From Anaerolineales bacterium (GTDB lineage: Bacteria > Chloroflexota > Anaerolineae > Anaerolineales > Villigracilaceae): a DNA stretch of 64,000 bases. The stretch covers positions 4,579,223-4,643,222 of the forward strand of contig JABTTV010000001.1 in assembly GCA_015075725.1 (NCBI GenBank), read 5' to 3'. The position numbers and the translations under genes were made by a program. The notes beneath the pieces were generated by a model. That model made no database searches and was not told the DNA's origin. It saw nothing but the letters and a program-made list of their open reading frames with translations. Positions within the stretch are counted from its first letter, which is position 1. Every line of letters starts with the position of its first letter. This document shows, one piece after another, positions 16,255 through 24,033 of this stretch.

Positions 16255-17433
16255 TCACGCAGGTTCGTATTTTTTCAAACCGGATTGGACGATAACGAAA
16301 AGTTCCTTCAATGGCGGAATCAATGCCAGGGCGTAGAAAGCGAAGCCAACTCCGTAGATCAGTCCTCTTGCCGGGATGATAAAAATACTCACCCAAACGA
16401 GGATACTGCCAACCGTCGCAGAAACCAGACTCAGCCACGAGCCGCCCAGCGCGGGATTCGCGTCCTTAAGGAAGAATCGCCGTGCAATGTATGGGATGAG
16501 CGCGATGCCAAATTGCAGAACCCAGCCATAAATCAAAGCTTGCGGCGCGGTCGATTCGACAGGTCCGCCCTCGATGACGTGAAGAAGGATCAAAGGGGCG
16601 ATCATGACCGGGAGCAATATCCATAGGTAAGACAAGACCAGATGCCATCCGCCTGCGAGATTCAATTTTCCGCTTTCTCTCAGCGCGCGAATCATCAAGA
16701 CCACCAGCCAGATCGTGGACGAAAGATGGAGGACCAATCCTGTTACCGTTGGAGGCAGGCTGCCGCCGAGCCAGGGTCCCAGGACGAGCCCGAACGCACC
16801 GAGGGCCATGCCCCAAAAGATGTAATTGATCGCAGATTTTCCGCCCAGCGGTTTGCCTGTGATCATCGGGATGAAATCCACGAGAAGGCCGGCGAACACG
16901 AGCGACATGAAACCCCACGAATTTGCATGAATATGAGCTTCGAGCGGCACTTTTATGTAAAGGGCTTCACTCCAGTTGAGGAACAAACCTGTCCCGATGA
17001 TGATGCCTACGAGCAAATAGAAAATACCCGTAATGTAGAATTTTAGGCTTGCAGGCGCATCGCCACCCCGAATCCTCCACAATTGCAGGAGCAATAACAA
17101 CGCGGCGATGAAGATGAGCGTTCCGCCTGTAAAGATAATGGGGTGATTCATCCCGGCAAAACCTGCGACCAGCGCGATCAGACCTGCATTGAGGGTCAGC
17201 CATATGTCCCAACGCATGGCGGGTTTTTCCTTATTTGAAAGCGACGCAACGAGAACTGGCAGCAGTCCAAAGATGGCCTGCGAGATAATTCCAAGCGTGA
17301 TGAAGTGGACGCGCACCCAACGCAAAGCCGGAAACGCGCTAAAGACGCTCATACTGACGAGGGAGGCGTCCGCTGCCGCAAACAAGGCGACAAAAATGTA
17401 GAGCAAAACAGTGAGTAAATACGGGATTGGCAT
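16255..17433 (-). CDS. Polytopic membrane protein with His-rich helices, heme-copper-oxidase-like fold suspected
   Basis: 392 aa, about 12 TM helices. The start at 17433 has AAAGGAG 6 nt upstream. Histidines sit at helix ends in RVHFITLGIISQ, EAHIHANSWGFMSLVFAG, VLHLSSTIW and LLHVIEGG. Such a pattern (H near the start of a helix followed by an aromatic/small-residue run, plus HxH) recalls b-type heme-binding helices of oxidase subunit I-like or NnrS-like proteins, but I cannot place it in a named family. It is the last gene of an operon with cytochrome b561 and a Crp/Fnr regulator, which fits a role in electron transfer or NO/heme handling. Confidence 0.7.
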   Translation of the reverse strand: MPIPYLLTVLLYIFVALFAAADASLVSMSVFSAFPALRWVRVHFITLGIISQAIFGLLPVLVASLSNKEKPAMRWDIWLTLNAGLIALVAGFAGMNHPIIFTGGTLIFIAALLLLLQLWRIRGGDAPASLKFYITGIFYLLVGIIIGTGLFLNWSEALYIKVPLEAHIHANSWGFMSLVFAGLLVDFIPMITGKPLGGKSAINYIFWGMALGAFGLVLGPWLGGSLPPTVTGLVLHLSSTIWLVVLMIRALRESGKLNLAGGWHLVLSYLWILLPVMIAPLILLHVIEGGPVESTAPQALIYGWVLQFGIALIPYIARRFFLKDANPALGGSWLSLVSATVGSILVWVSIFIIPARGLIYGVGFAFYALALIPPLKELFVIVQSGLKKYEPA

Positions 17434-17444
17434 TTGTACTCCTT

Positions 17445-17981
17445 TTATTTTCCATACCACATGCGGTTGAAAATGTTATCCTTCAATAGAAACTGATGAT
17501 AGAACGCCGCGCCGACATGCAAAAGCACAAGCAGGAGGAGGGCGGGCGCAATAAAACCATGCAGGAGGCGTGCTGTAAAATTGTAAAAGTCCGCGGGCAG
17601 GGATGCGCCTGAACCGCCAAAAACAATCGGGGGAAGCCCGGCTTGCATGGATAGCGAAAGGCCACTGATGGCAATCAGGAAGACCATCAGGTAAAGCGCA
17701 TAATGCACGAATTTTCCGATCCAATCGAAAACCGCATTCCCCGCCGTGACATGATGCGGTTTGGGCAGTTTTGCCCGCGCCACAAATCGGGCGACAATGA
17801 CCATGAGTGTCAGGATGCCGACAGTCATATGAAAAGCCAATGGGGCAATTTTCGACACATCGTCATTGGGCAGACGGCTCATAAACTTGCCTAGGATGAA
17901 TGCCGTGAGTACGAGCATCACGGTAAGCCAGTGAAATGTAACTTGCAATGGATGGTAACGAACAGCAGTGACTTTTTCCAT
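17445..17981 (-). CDS. Cytochrome b561 family protein
   Basis: 178 aa, four TM helices. His candidates for two b hemes: FHWLTV (H17), FHMTVG (H50), KFVHYALY and LLHVGAAFYH. Bacterial b561 proteins move electrons between quinones and other acceptors or reduce superoxide. The gap to the next gene is only 11 bp, so the two are cotranscribed. Confidence 0.9.
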   Translation of the reverse strand: MEKVTAVRYHPLQVTFHWLTVMLVLTAFILGKFMSRLPNDDVSKIAPLAFHMTVGILTLMVIVARFVARAKLPKPHHVTAGNAVFDWIGKFVHYALYLMVFLIAISGLSLSMQAGLPPIVFGGSGASLPADFYNFTARLLHGFIAPALLLLVLLHVGAAFYHQFLLKDNIFNRMWYGK

Positions 17982-18027
17982 GAGGTAACTCCTTGGGTAG
18001 GGGTCCGATAAAGAACAATTAATCGTC

Positions 18028-18372
18028 CTAGCGTTTGAACATTATTAACGCGAGGACGATCAACCAGATGACCACGCGAAACGACATCGCGCCAATACTT
18101 TGGACCGCGACCCCGCCACGGAAGATTGTCAGCAAGAGGAGGAGCACAACTGTGTGAATTGAGAATGTGCCGAGCGAAACGACAAGTGCATAACGGTTTT
18201 TGAACCACAGCAGAACAGCAGGCACAAGCGTCAACAACCCTACGGCGAAGTTATAAACCGGCAGCCAGGACAGAACCGAGTAACCCGGCCTCCAGCCTTT
18301 TATGACCATCCCGCCCGCCACGATGGACATTGCTCCGACTGCAAACGCAAGAAAGGCGGCAGGTTTGTACAC
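18028..18372 (-). CDS. Four-helix membrane protein, unknown
   Basis: 114 aa with four predicted TM helices (about 7-25, 38-58, 65-86, 93-111). No motif. Its start is directly after the cupin stop (18374), so the two are cotranscribed. Function not recognised. Confidence 0.75.
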   Translation of the reverse strand: MYKPAAFLAFAVGAMSIVAGGMVIKGWRPGYSVLSWLPVYNFAVGLLTLVPAVLLWFKNRYALVVSLGTFSIHTVVLLLLLTIFRGGVAVQSIGAMSFRVVIWLIVLALIMFKR

Positions 18373-18373
18373 G

Positions 18374-18694
18374 TCATTCTCCTCCTTTCGCGCCGAGAAA
18401 AATCACGCGTGTCCTCGCGTTCATGCCGCGTCTCGCTCCGGCAGGCGCGATGACAGTCACGCCGGGCTTGATATCGAACGCTTCATCCTCGACCGTGATC
18501 AATCCCGCACCTTCGATAAAGTAATACAACGCCGCCTCACCGGCATGCATGGGGATTTGCCCGCCAGCTTCAAGTCCGACCACCAGGGTCTTGAACTTGG
18601 GCGTATCGATCAAAAACTGCGGCTTGGGACCATCCGCTGAAAATACGGCATTGGATTTTATATCTGCAAAATAGATTTGATGTGGCTCTGGCAT
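18374..18694 (-). CDS. Small cupin-domain protein
   Basis: 106 aa, a single cupin barrel. Motif 1 region reads IPMHAGEAALYYFIEGAG; motif 2 lies in PGVTVIAPAGARRGMNA. Only one of the usual metal-binding His is obvious (H51 in PMHAGE), so metal binding may be partial. Between a Crp/Fnr regulator and membrane redox genes; substrate unknown. Confidence 0.8.
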   Translation of the reverse strand: MPEPHQIYFADIKSNAVFSADGPKPQFLIDTPKFKTLVVGLEAGGQIPMHAGEAALYYFIEGAGLITVEDEAFDIKPGVTVIAPAGARRGMNARTRVIFLGAKGGE

Positions 18695-18793
18695 ATCGTG
18701 ATCTTTCTGATGCGCCTGACTCTAAACCAATCCCCCGCCTCCCGCCACGACTTTTGTCGCTTTTTTACAACCAAACTTTGTACTCGCTGATGC

Positions 18794-19465
18794 TTAAGCC
18801 CGATCCATCAACCCCGCCCGGTCCAGAATTCGGATCTGCTGTTTATTCATTTCGATCAATCCTGCCTTGGTCAATTCGCGGATAACCCGGCCGAGCACAT
18901 CTGGAACGGTTCCGAGGCGGGCCGCAAGTTCGGTCTGATTCGTCCATCGTCGGCGCTCGATCAAATCCCCTTCGGCTTGATCCAGCAGCAACTGGATGAA
19001 CCGTGCTTCCACGCTCTTCAAGGATAGGTCCGCTGCGAGGGTCACCAGGCTGATGATCTTATCAGCCATGTTCTCGATGATCTGCAAAGCTGAACCTGGA
19101 TGCGCCAGAATTACTTCTTCCAGGGCATGGCGCGGAATCAGCCAGACACCTGACTCTTCCAGGGCAATCGCAGTGGCGGGATTTGCCTTTTTCGCAAGCA
19201 CGCCCACTTCATTGAATATCTCCCCTTCAGTAATAAATCTCAGTACCTGCTCGCGCCCGTCGGGCGATGCTTTCAACACTTTCAATGAGCCGTATTGCAG
19301 ATAAAACAGGTTCGACTCGACCTCTCCCTCCCAAAAAAGAACCTCATTAGGGGCGTAAACCTTCCAGGTGGAGCTCTCTGCCAGCCTTTTCAGGGTCTCG
19401 AAATCCAGACCGCGCAGGAAATCGAAACTTTGCAATCTTTTGAATAGAATCGCTTTATCTGCCAT
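18794..19465 (-). CDS. Crp/Fnr-family transcription regulator
   Basis: 223 aa. cNMP-binding-type beta-roll (about 18-135) followed by a dimer helix and a winged helix (TNQTELAARLGTVPDVLGRVIRELTKAGLIE). No N-terminal Cys cluster, so not an Fe-S FNR; a DNR/CooA-like heme sensor or ligand-binding type is possible. First gene of the operon with cupin, 4-TM, b561 and 12-TM proteins. Divergent from the ABC exporter leader, with about 40 bp between its start and the -35 of that promoter, so it could also influence it. Confidence 0.9.
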   Translation of the reverse strand: MADKAILFKRLQSFDFLRGLDFETLKRLAESSTWKVYAPNEVLFWEGEVESNLFYLQYGSLKVLKASPDGREQVLRFITEGEIFNEVGVLAKKANPATAIALEESGVWLIPRHALEEVILAHPGSALQIIENMADKIISLVTLAADLSLKSVEARFIQLLLDQAEGDLIERRRWTNQTELAARLGTVPDVLGRVIRELTKAGLIEMNKQQIRILDRAGLMDRA

Positions 19466-19503
19466 GGAGAAAGTTTAACATGAAAGTCGTGACCGTCTGT
19501 ATC

Positions 19504-19533
19504 TTGACAACTCATCATACTCTCATGTAAACT
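19504..19533 (+). promoter_or_regulatory. Promoter of the ABC exporter operon
   Basis: Consensus -35 TTGACA at 19504-19509. Candidate -10 elements are TGTAAA at 19526-19531 (16-bp spacer) or TAAACT at 19528-19533 (18-bp spacer). Predicted start near 19540, giving a leader of about 215 nt before the exporter ATG. Confidence 0.7.
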
Positions 19534-19574
19534 CTGAACGCTATTAAATCTCAAAAGAAAGGAGCGCACTTCAA

Positions 19575-19655
19575 ATGTCGTTGCAATTGCTAAACCTGCG
19601 TAAGAAATCCAACCGAATAACGACTTACCCCGAAGTGCGCCTGTTGACCGTTTAA
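19575..19655 (+). CDS. 26-residue leader peptide upstream of ABC exporter
   Basis: ATG at 19575 with AAAGGAG about 10 nt upstream; reads MSLQLLNLRKKSNRIT then TYPEVRLLTV and TAA at 19653-19655. Too short to be a normal enzyme. The DNA around the start (GCGCACTTC, 19564-19572) is complementary to codons near the end (GAAGTGCGC, 19632-19640). Those codons (19635-19641) are in turn complementary to the left arm of the downstream terminator (19690-19696). This 1:2 versus 2:3 layout is that of a ribosome-controlled attenuator. Expression as peptide is inferred from the RBS and frame. Confidence 0.6.
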   Translation: MSLQLLNLRKKSNRITTYPEVRLLTV

Positions 19656-19682
19656 CCACGGCTCGATTTCCTGTGTCTTTCC

Positions 19683-19713
19683 AAAACACGGCGCACCCGC
19701 GCCGTGTTTTTTT
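19683..19713 (+). terminator. Intrinsic terminator/attenuator before the ABC exporter
   Basis: 12-bp perfect GC-rich stem (19683-19694 with 19699-19710, loop ACCC) followed by a run of seven T ending at 19713. It lies 28 nt after the leader ORF stop and 43 nt before the exporter start, on the same strand and behind the same promoter. Without antitermination it would block the operon. Confidence 0.85.
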
Positions 19714-19755
19714 GTCCGTTTTTTCCGTGAATCCGTTAGAAAGTCCGTTTACAAC

Positions 19756-21501
19756 ATGAACCTCTCATTCAAATCCTACTGGAACCTGCTCGCCGAACAC
19801 ATCCGCCCCCAGCGCGGACGGTTCATCCTGCTCGCCATGATGTTGTTCAGCAGCATCGGGTTAAAAATCTTCGCCCCGCAGATCATGCGTCTCTTTATCG
19901 ACGACGCGCTGGCAGGCGAAGCCCTTTCCACGCTGATGTGGACAGCCGCCGCATTCATCGGTATCGCGCTGTTACAGCAAGGCGTTCACATCGGCGTGAC
20001 CTACCTCGGCGAAAACGTGGCATGGACAGCCACCAACGCCCTGCGCGCCGAACTCGCCGAACACGCGCTCAAACTCGGCATGAAGTTCCACAACGACCAC
20101 ACGCCCGGCGAGTTGATCGAACGCATCGACGGTGACGTGACCGAGTTGGCAACCTTCTTCTCGCAGTTCGCGCTCAACCTCATCGCGAACGGACTTTTGC
20201 TCATCGGCATCCTCGTCACGCTTGCCATCGAAGATTGGCGCGTGGGCTTGGCATTCGCAGTTTACTCAGCGTTGACCATCGGCATCCTCGGCAGGCTCAA
20301 AGACATTGCCGTGCCACACCAGAAAGCAAGACGCGAAGCCGAAGGTCAGATGTACGGCTTTATTGAAGAACAACTGGCAGGCACCGAAGACATCCGCTCG
20401 AGCGGCGCGGTCGGCTTCTCCATCCGCGAACTCTTCCGCCATCAAGCCGAGATTCTCACGCATAATCGCCGCGCCCACTTCAAGCGCTGGATCATCGAAA
20501 ACGCGATGGGTCTCGCGCTCACCACTGGTACGCTGCTCGCCATCACCAGCGGATACTGGCTCTTCACCGCAGGCGTCGTCACCATCGGCACGGTTTATCT
20601 TTTCGTCCATTACCTCAATCTGCTCGAAGAACCGTTCTGGGCGATGACGCACGAGATCGAAAGTTTCCAGACGATTGGCGCCTGTGTGGAACGTTTGACC
20701 GAATTCAAGCAGTTCCAACCTGAAACCAAAAATGAGACCGGCAAAGTGATCGACACACATCCGCTCGCGTTGGAATTCAAGGATGTATCCTTTTCTTATA
20801 ACGGTGAAGACTCCGTCATCAAACGCCTCTCACTGGACCTCAAGCCTGCTTCTGTTTTGGGACTGCTTGGTCGCACCGGAAGCGGAAAGACCACCCTCGG
20901 ACGCTTGATCTTCAACCTGTATTCCGTCAACGAAGGCAGCATCAAAATCAACGGCGAAGACTTGCAGGACATTCAACTAGACTCGCTTCGTCAAAACATC
21001 GCCATTGTGACGCAAGATGTGCAACTCTTCCGCGCATCCATCCGCGAGAACCTGACCTTCTTCGACCGCTCGATCCCCGATGACAAGATCATCGCCACAC
21101 TTGAAGACCTCGAACTGGGCGACTGGTTCCGAACCCTCCCCAATGGTCTGGACACTCAACTGGAAACAGGATCAAGGTCGCTGTCCGCGGGTGAGGCGCA
21201 ATTGCTGGCGTTCACGCGAGTCTTCCTGCGGAATCCTGGTCTGGTCATCCTCGACGAAGCCTCATCCCGCCTTGACCCTGCCACCGAGCAGAAACTCGAA
21301 CACGCGATAGACAAACTGCTGCAAGGACGCACTGCCATCATCATCGCTCATCGGCTTGATACCCTGCACCGCGCCGATGACGTGCTCATCCTTGATAACG
21401 GCTCCGTGCTCGAATACGGCAACCGCAAAGAACTGGCATCCAACCCGAACGCAAGGTTTTATCAATTGCTGCAAACTGGCTTGGAAGAAGTTCTGGCGTA
21501 A
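19756..21501 (+). CDS. ABC exporter half-transporter, subunit 1 (catalytic Glu, altered signature)
   Basis: 581 aa. Six-TM type I exporter domain (about 15-310) then an ATPase domain. Walker A GRTGSGKTT, Q-loop VTQDVQ, signature LSAGE instead of LSGGQ, Walker B LVILDEAS with the catalytic Glu, switch HRLD. Together with the next gene it forms a heterodimer. This subunit contributes the complete Walker B to the active site and the altered signature to the degenerate site, as known for BmrC/D-like multidrug exporters. Substrate not predictable; multidrug or lipid export is likely. Confidence 0.95.
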   Translation: MNLSFKSYWNLLAEHIRPQRGRFILLAMMLFSSIGLKIFAPQIMRLFIDDALAGEALSTLMWTAAAFIGIALLQQGVHIGVTYLGENVAWTATNALRAELAEHALKLGMKFHNDHTPGELIERIDGDVTELATFFSQFALNLIANGLLLIGILVTLAIEDWRVGLAFAVYSALTIGILGRLKDIAVPHQKARREAEGQMYGFIEEQLAGTEDIRSSGAVGFSIRELFRHQAEILTHNRRAHFKRWIIENAMGLALTTGTLLAITSGYWLFTAGVVTIGTVYLFVHYLNLLEEPFWAMTHEIESFQTIGACVERLTEFKQFQPETKNETGKVIDTHPLALEFKDVSFSYNGEDSVIKRLSLDLKPASVLGLLGRTGSGKTTLGRLIFNLYSVNEGSIKINGEDLQDIQLDSLRQNIAIVTQDVQLFRASIRENLTFFDRSIPDDKIIATLEDLELGDWFRTLPNGLDTQLETGSRSLSAGEAQLLAFTRVFLRNPGLVILDEASSRLDPATEQKLEHAIDKLLQGRTAIIIAHRLDTLHRADDVLILDNGSVLEYGNRKELASNPNARFYQLLQTGLEEVLA

Positions 21502-21509
21502 GAGCAAAA

Positions 21510-21606
21510 ACCACAAAGGAGACAAAGAGGCACAAAGGTTTGCCCTGAGCCTGTCAAAGGGAAACCCGTCAAAAAACCTTTGTGTACCTTTGTGACCCTT
21601 CGTGGT
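21510..21606. repeat. Interrupted palindrome of ACCACAAAGG / CCTTCGTGGT type, copy 1
   Basis: The left arm 21510-21540 (ACCACAAAGG...CACAAAGG) and right arm 21575-21606 (CCTTTGTGTACCTTTGTGACCC then TTCGTGGT) are imperfect complements. Between them lies TGCCCTGAGCCTGTCAAAGGG (21541-21561), a separate palindrome-like motif. A second copy is at 23433-23504. It lies between the two exporter genes without breaking either. Confidence 0.85.
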
Positions 21607-21622
21607 AAGGAAAGAATTTACA

Positions 21623-23434
21623 ATGACCGAAACAACCCTCAACCCAAAAGACCTCAACATCCCCGCCCTGCCCGCGTGGAAAGTTGTGCTCGAACTCATC
21701 CGCTTTCGCCCCTGGCTGTGGATTGTTGACCTCGTTAGCGTCGCGCTCATTCGCTTCTGCTGGCAGGTTGCACCCGCACTCATCATCAAAGCCTTCTTCG
21801 ATATGTTAACCGGTGAAGCGCCACTAACCTTTGGCATTTGGGCAGTCGTCGCTTTCCTCGCCGCCACCTGGCTTGGACGTGTCCTCGCCAGTTACGGGTT
21901 TTATTATGCCGACGTGCCCATCTTCGCAGATATGGGCACGCTCCTGCGAAAGAATTTGCTGACGCACATTCTCAAACGCCCTGGCGCGTCGCAACTGCCC
22001 GACTCAGCGGGTGAAGCCGTCAGCCGCTTCAAAAACGATGTGCAGGAATTGCCGCTCTTCGTCATCCTTGTCAACGATGTGATGGTTGGCTTGGCGATCA
22101 TCGCCGTTTCCATCGTATTGATGACGCAGATCAGCCCTTCGGTCACGGTGATGGCGCTGATTCCATTGGTCATCGTCGGCATCGTTGCCAACATCGCCAC
22201 CAAACGCATCGAACATTATCGCAGCGCGTCGCGTCAATCTGCGGGCAAAGTGACAGGCTTCATCGGTGAATTCTTTGGCGCAGTGCAAGCCGTGAAGATC
22301 GCCACCGCTGAAAAGAATATCATCAATCATTTTCACAGCATCAACGATGAACGACGCAAGTTAACCGTCCGCGAAAAACTTTTCGACGAAGTACTCGGCT
22401 CGCTTTACCGCAACACCTCCACACTGGGCACGGGTGTCATCCTGATCCTCGTCGGTCAGTCCATGCGCACTGGCAACTTCACCCTCGGCGACTTTTCGCT
22501 CTTCGTCTACCTCCTGCAAAGCATGGGCGACCTCACCACCTTCGGCGGCATGCTGTGGGCGCGTTACAAACAAATGGACGTCTCCGTCAAACGCATGTAC
22601 CGCCTGATGGAAAATGCCTCGCTGGATGCGCTCGTTGAACATGCACAAATAGATCTGGATGGCGACTTGCCCGAAGTGACCTACCCGACCAAAACCGCCT
22701 CAGACCGACTGAATGAACTGGTCGCTGACCATCTGACCTTTCACTACCCGAACTCGGTCAACGGCATCGCAGACATTTCGCTCAAAATCAAACGCGGCTC
22801 GCTGACGGTCATCACAGGTCGCATCGGTTCCGGCAAGACGACACTGCTCCGCACATTGCTGGGTTTGCTCCCCGCCGATTCAGGCGAAATTCGCTGGAAC
22901 GGACAAGTCATCACCGACGCTGGCAATTTCTTCGTCCCGCCACGTGTGGCTTATACCGCGCAAGTACCGCGTTTGTTCAGCAACACCCTGCGGAACAACA
23001 TCCTGCTCGGCTTGAACCGTAGTGATGACGATATCTACAAAGCGACCAAACTCGCCGTCATGGACAGAGACTTGGAAATCCTCGATGACGACCTCGAAAC
23101 AATGGTCGGCTCACGTGGAGTCAAACTCTCTGGCGGACAAGCCCAACGCACCGCCGCCGCCCGCATGTTCATCCGCGACACGGAATTGGTCGTCTTCGAT
23201 GACCTTTCCAGCGCACTGGACGTGGAAACCGAACGTCAACTCTGGGAGCGCATCTTTGAATCAGGCAACGAATTAACTTGTCTCGTCGTCTCCCATCGCC
23301 GTCCACTTTTGAGGCGCGCAGACCACATCATCGTCCTCAAAGACGGCAAAGTCGAATCCGAGGGCACACTCGACGAACTCCTGGAGAGGAGCCCGGAAAT
23401 GCGCGAACTTTGGAAATTGGAAGAACAACAATAA
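21623..23434 (+). CDS. ABC exporter half-transporter, subunit 2 (degenerate Walker B)
   Basis: 603 aa. The start at 21623 has GGAAAG about 10 nt upstream; the in-frame GTG at 21602 lies in the repeat. Six TM helices then ATPase domain: Walker [10 protein letters not shown], canonical signature LSGGQ, Walker B LVVFDDLS, where the catalytic Glu is Asp, and HRR in the switch position in place of the usual HRL. This is the complement of subunit 1, giving one consensus and one degenerate ATP site, the standard arrangement in heterodimeric exporters. Confidence 0.95.
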   Translation: MTETTLNPKDLNIPALPAWKVVLELIRFRPWLWIVDLVSVALIRFCWQVAPALIIKAFFDMLTGEAPLTFGIWAVVAFLAATWLGRVLASYGFYYADVPIFADMGTLLRKNLLTHILKRPGASQLPDSAGEAVSRFKNDVQELPLFVILVNDVMVGLAIIAVSIVLMTQISPSVTVMALIPLVIVGIVANIATKRIEHYRSASRQSAGKVTGFIGEFFGAVQAVKIATAEKNIINHFHSINDERRKLTVREKLFDEVLGSLYRNTSTLGTGVILILVGQSMRTGNFTLGDFSLFVYLLQSMGDLTTFGGMLWARYKQMDVSVKRMYRLMENASLDALVEHAQIDLDGDLPEVTYPTKTASDRLNELVADHLTFHYPNSVNGIADISLKIKRGSLTVITGRIGSGKTTLLRTLLGLLPADSGEIRWNGQVITDAGNFFVPPRVAYTAQVPRLFSNTLRNNILLGLNRSDDDIYKATKLAVMDRDLEILDDDLETMVGSRGVKLSGGQAQRTAAARMFIRDTELVVFDDLSSALDVETERQLWERIFESGNELTCLVVSHRRPLLRRADHIIVLKDGKVESEGTLDELLERSPEMRELWKLEEQQ

Positions 23435-23504
23435 CCACAAAGGAATGAAGGGTCACAAAGGAAAACCATAAAACCTTTGTGTACCTTTGTGACCCTTCGT
23501 GGTT
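23433..23504. repeat. ACCACAAAGG / CCTTCGTGGT palindromic repeat, copy 2
   Basis: Arms 23433-23461 and 23471-23504. The right arm is nearly identical to that of the copy at 21575-21606 over 32 bp. Without the central insertion seen in copy 1. It fills the gap between the second exporter gene and the SnoaL-like gene. Confidence 0.85.
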
Positions 23505-23519
23505 GAGAAGGAGAATCTC

Positions 23520-23951
23520 ATGCCCCAATCAACAACCGACCTAATCCACGCCGCACGCGAAGCCTTCAACCGCGCCATCGCCGAAAAAGACGCCAAACGC
23601 ATCCGCCCATTGCTGGCAGCGAGTTATCATCTGATCACCGGTCGCAGCGACCAATTCCACGGAGCCGACGAGGAAGAAATACGTTGGGCTGAGCTTTTCA
23701 AACAAGACCCAACCGCCGTTTATCGTCGAACCCCGCGCGAGATCACCGCCAACGAACGTTGGGGCATCGCTGAAGAACTCGGCAACTGGCAGGGCGAGTA
23801 CACTATAAAAGGTGAACTCGTACGCGCTTCAGGTGTCTACGCCGCCAAATGGCAGCGCACCACACAAGGTAACTGGGTATTGCAGGCAGAGGTTTTTACT
23901 ACCATCAATTTTGATGAAGCCTGCGTACCACCTGACCCAATCGATTCGTAG
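23520..23951 (+). CDS. SnoaL/NTF2-like (DUF4440-type) protein
   Basis: 143 aa, single cone-shaped alpha+beta fold of the NTF2-like superfamily: helices AAREAFNRAIAEKDAKRIRPLL, then ITGRSDQFHG, and C-terminal strands ending GNWVLQAEVFTTI. Start supported by AAGGAG 6 nt upstream of the ATG at 23520. Members bind small molecules or are isomerases/accessory domains; no specific role can be given. Probably in the exporter transcription unit. Confidence 0.8.
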   Translation: MPQSTTDLIHAAREAFNRAIAEKDAKRIRPLLAASYHLITGRSDQFHGADEEEIRWAELFKQDPTAVYRRTPREITANERWGIAEELGNWQGEYTIKGELVRASGVYAAKWQRTTQGNWVLQAEVFTTINFDEACVPPDPIDS

Positions 23952-24020
23952 GGCGGGCTTGTAGCCCGCCAATAAAGTTCGTCAGGCTAAAGACCCTACG
24001 GGTACATAGCCTGACCTACA
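23948..24020. repeat. Dispersed palindromic repeat, copy 2 (GGGCGGGCTTGTAGCCCGCC type)
   Basis: Related to 14399-14456: a GGCGGGCTTGTAGCCCGCC palindrome, then TTCGTCAGGCTAAAGACCC and a closing AGCCTGACC arm. It begins at the stop codon of the SnoaL-like gene. Confidence 0.8.
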
Positions 24021-24033
24021 GAAAGACAACCTC

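Noticed and set aside
19390-19689. Minus-strand 99-codon frame through the exporter promoter
   Set aside because: It overlaps the Crp/Fnr gene start, the promoter and the leader ORF, and shows no protein features.
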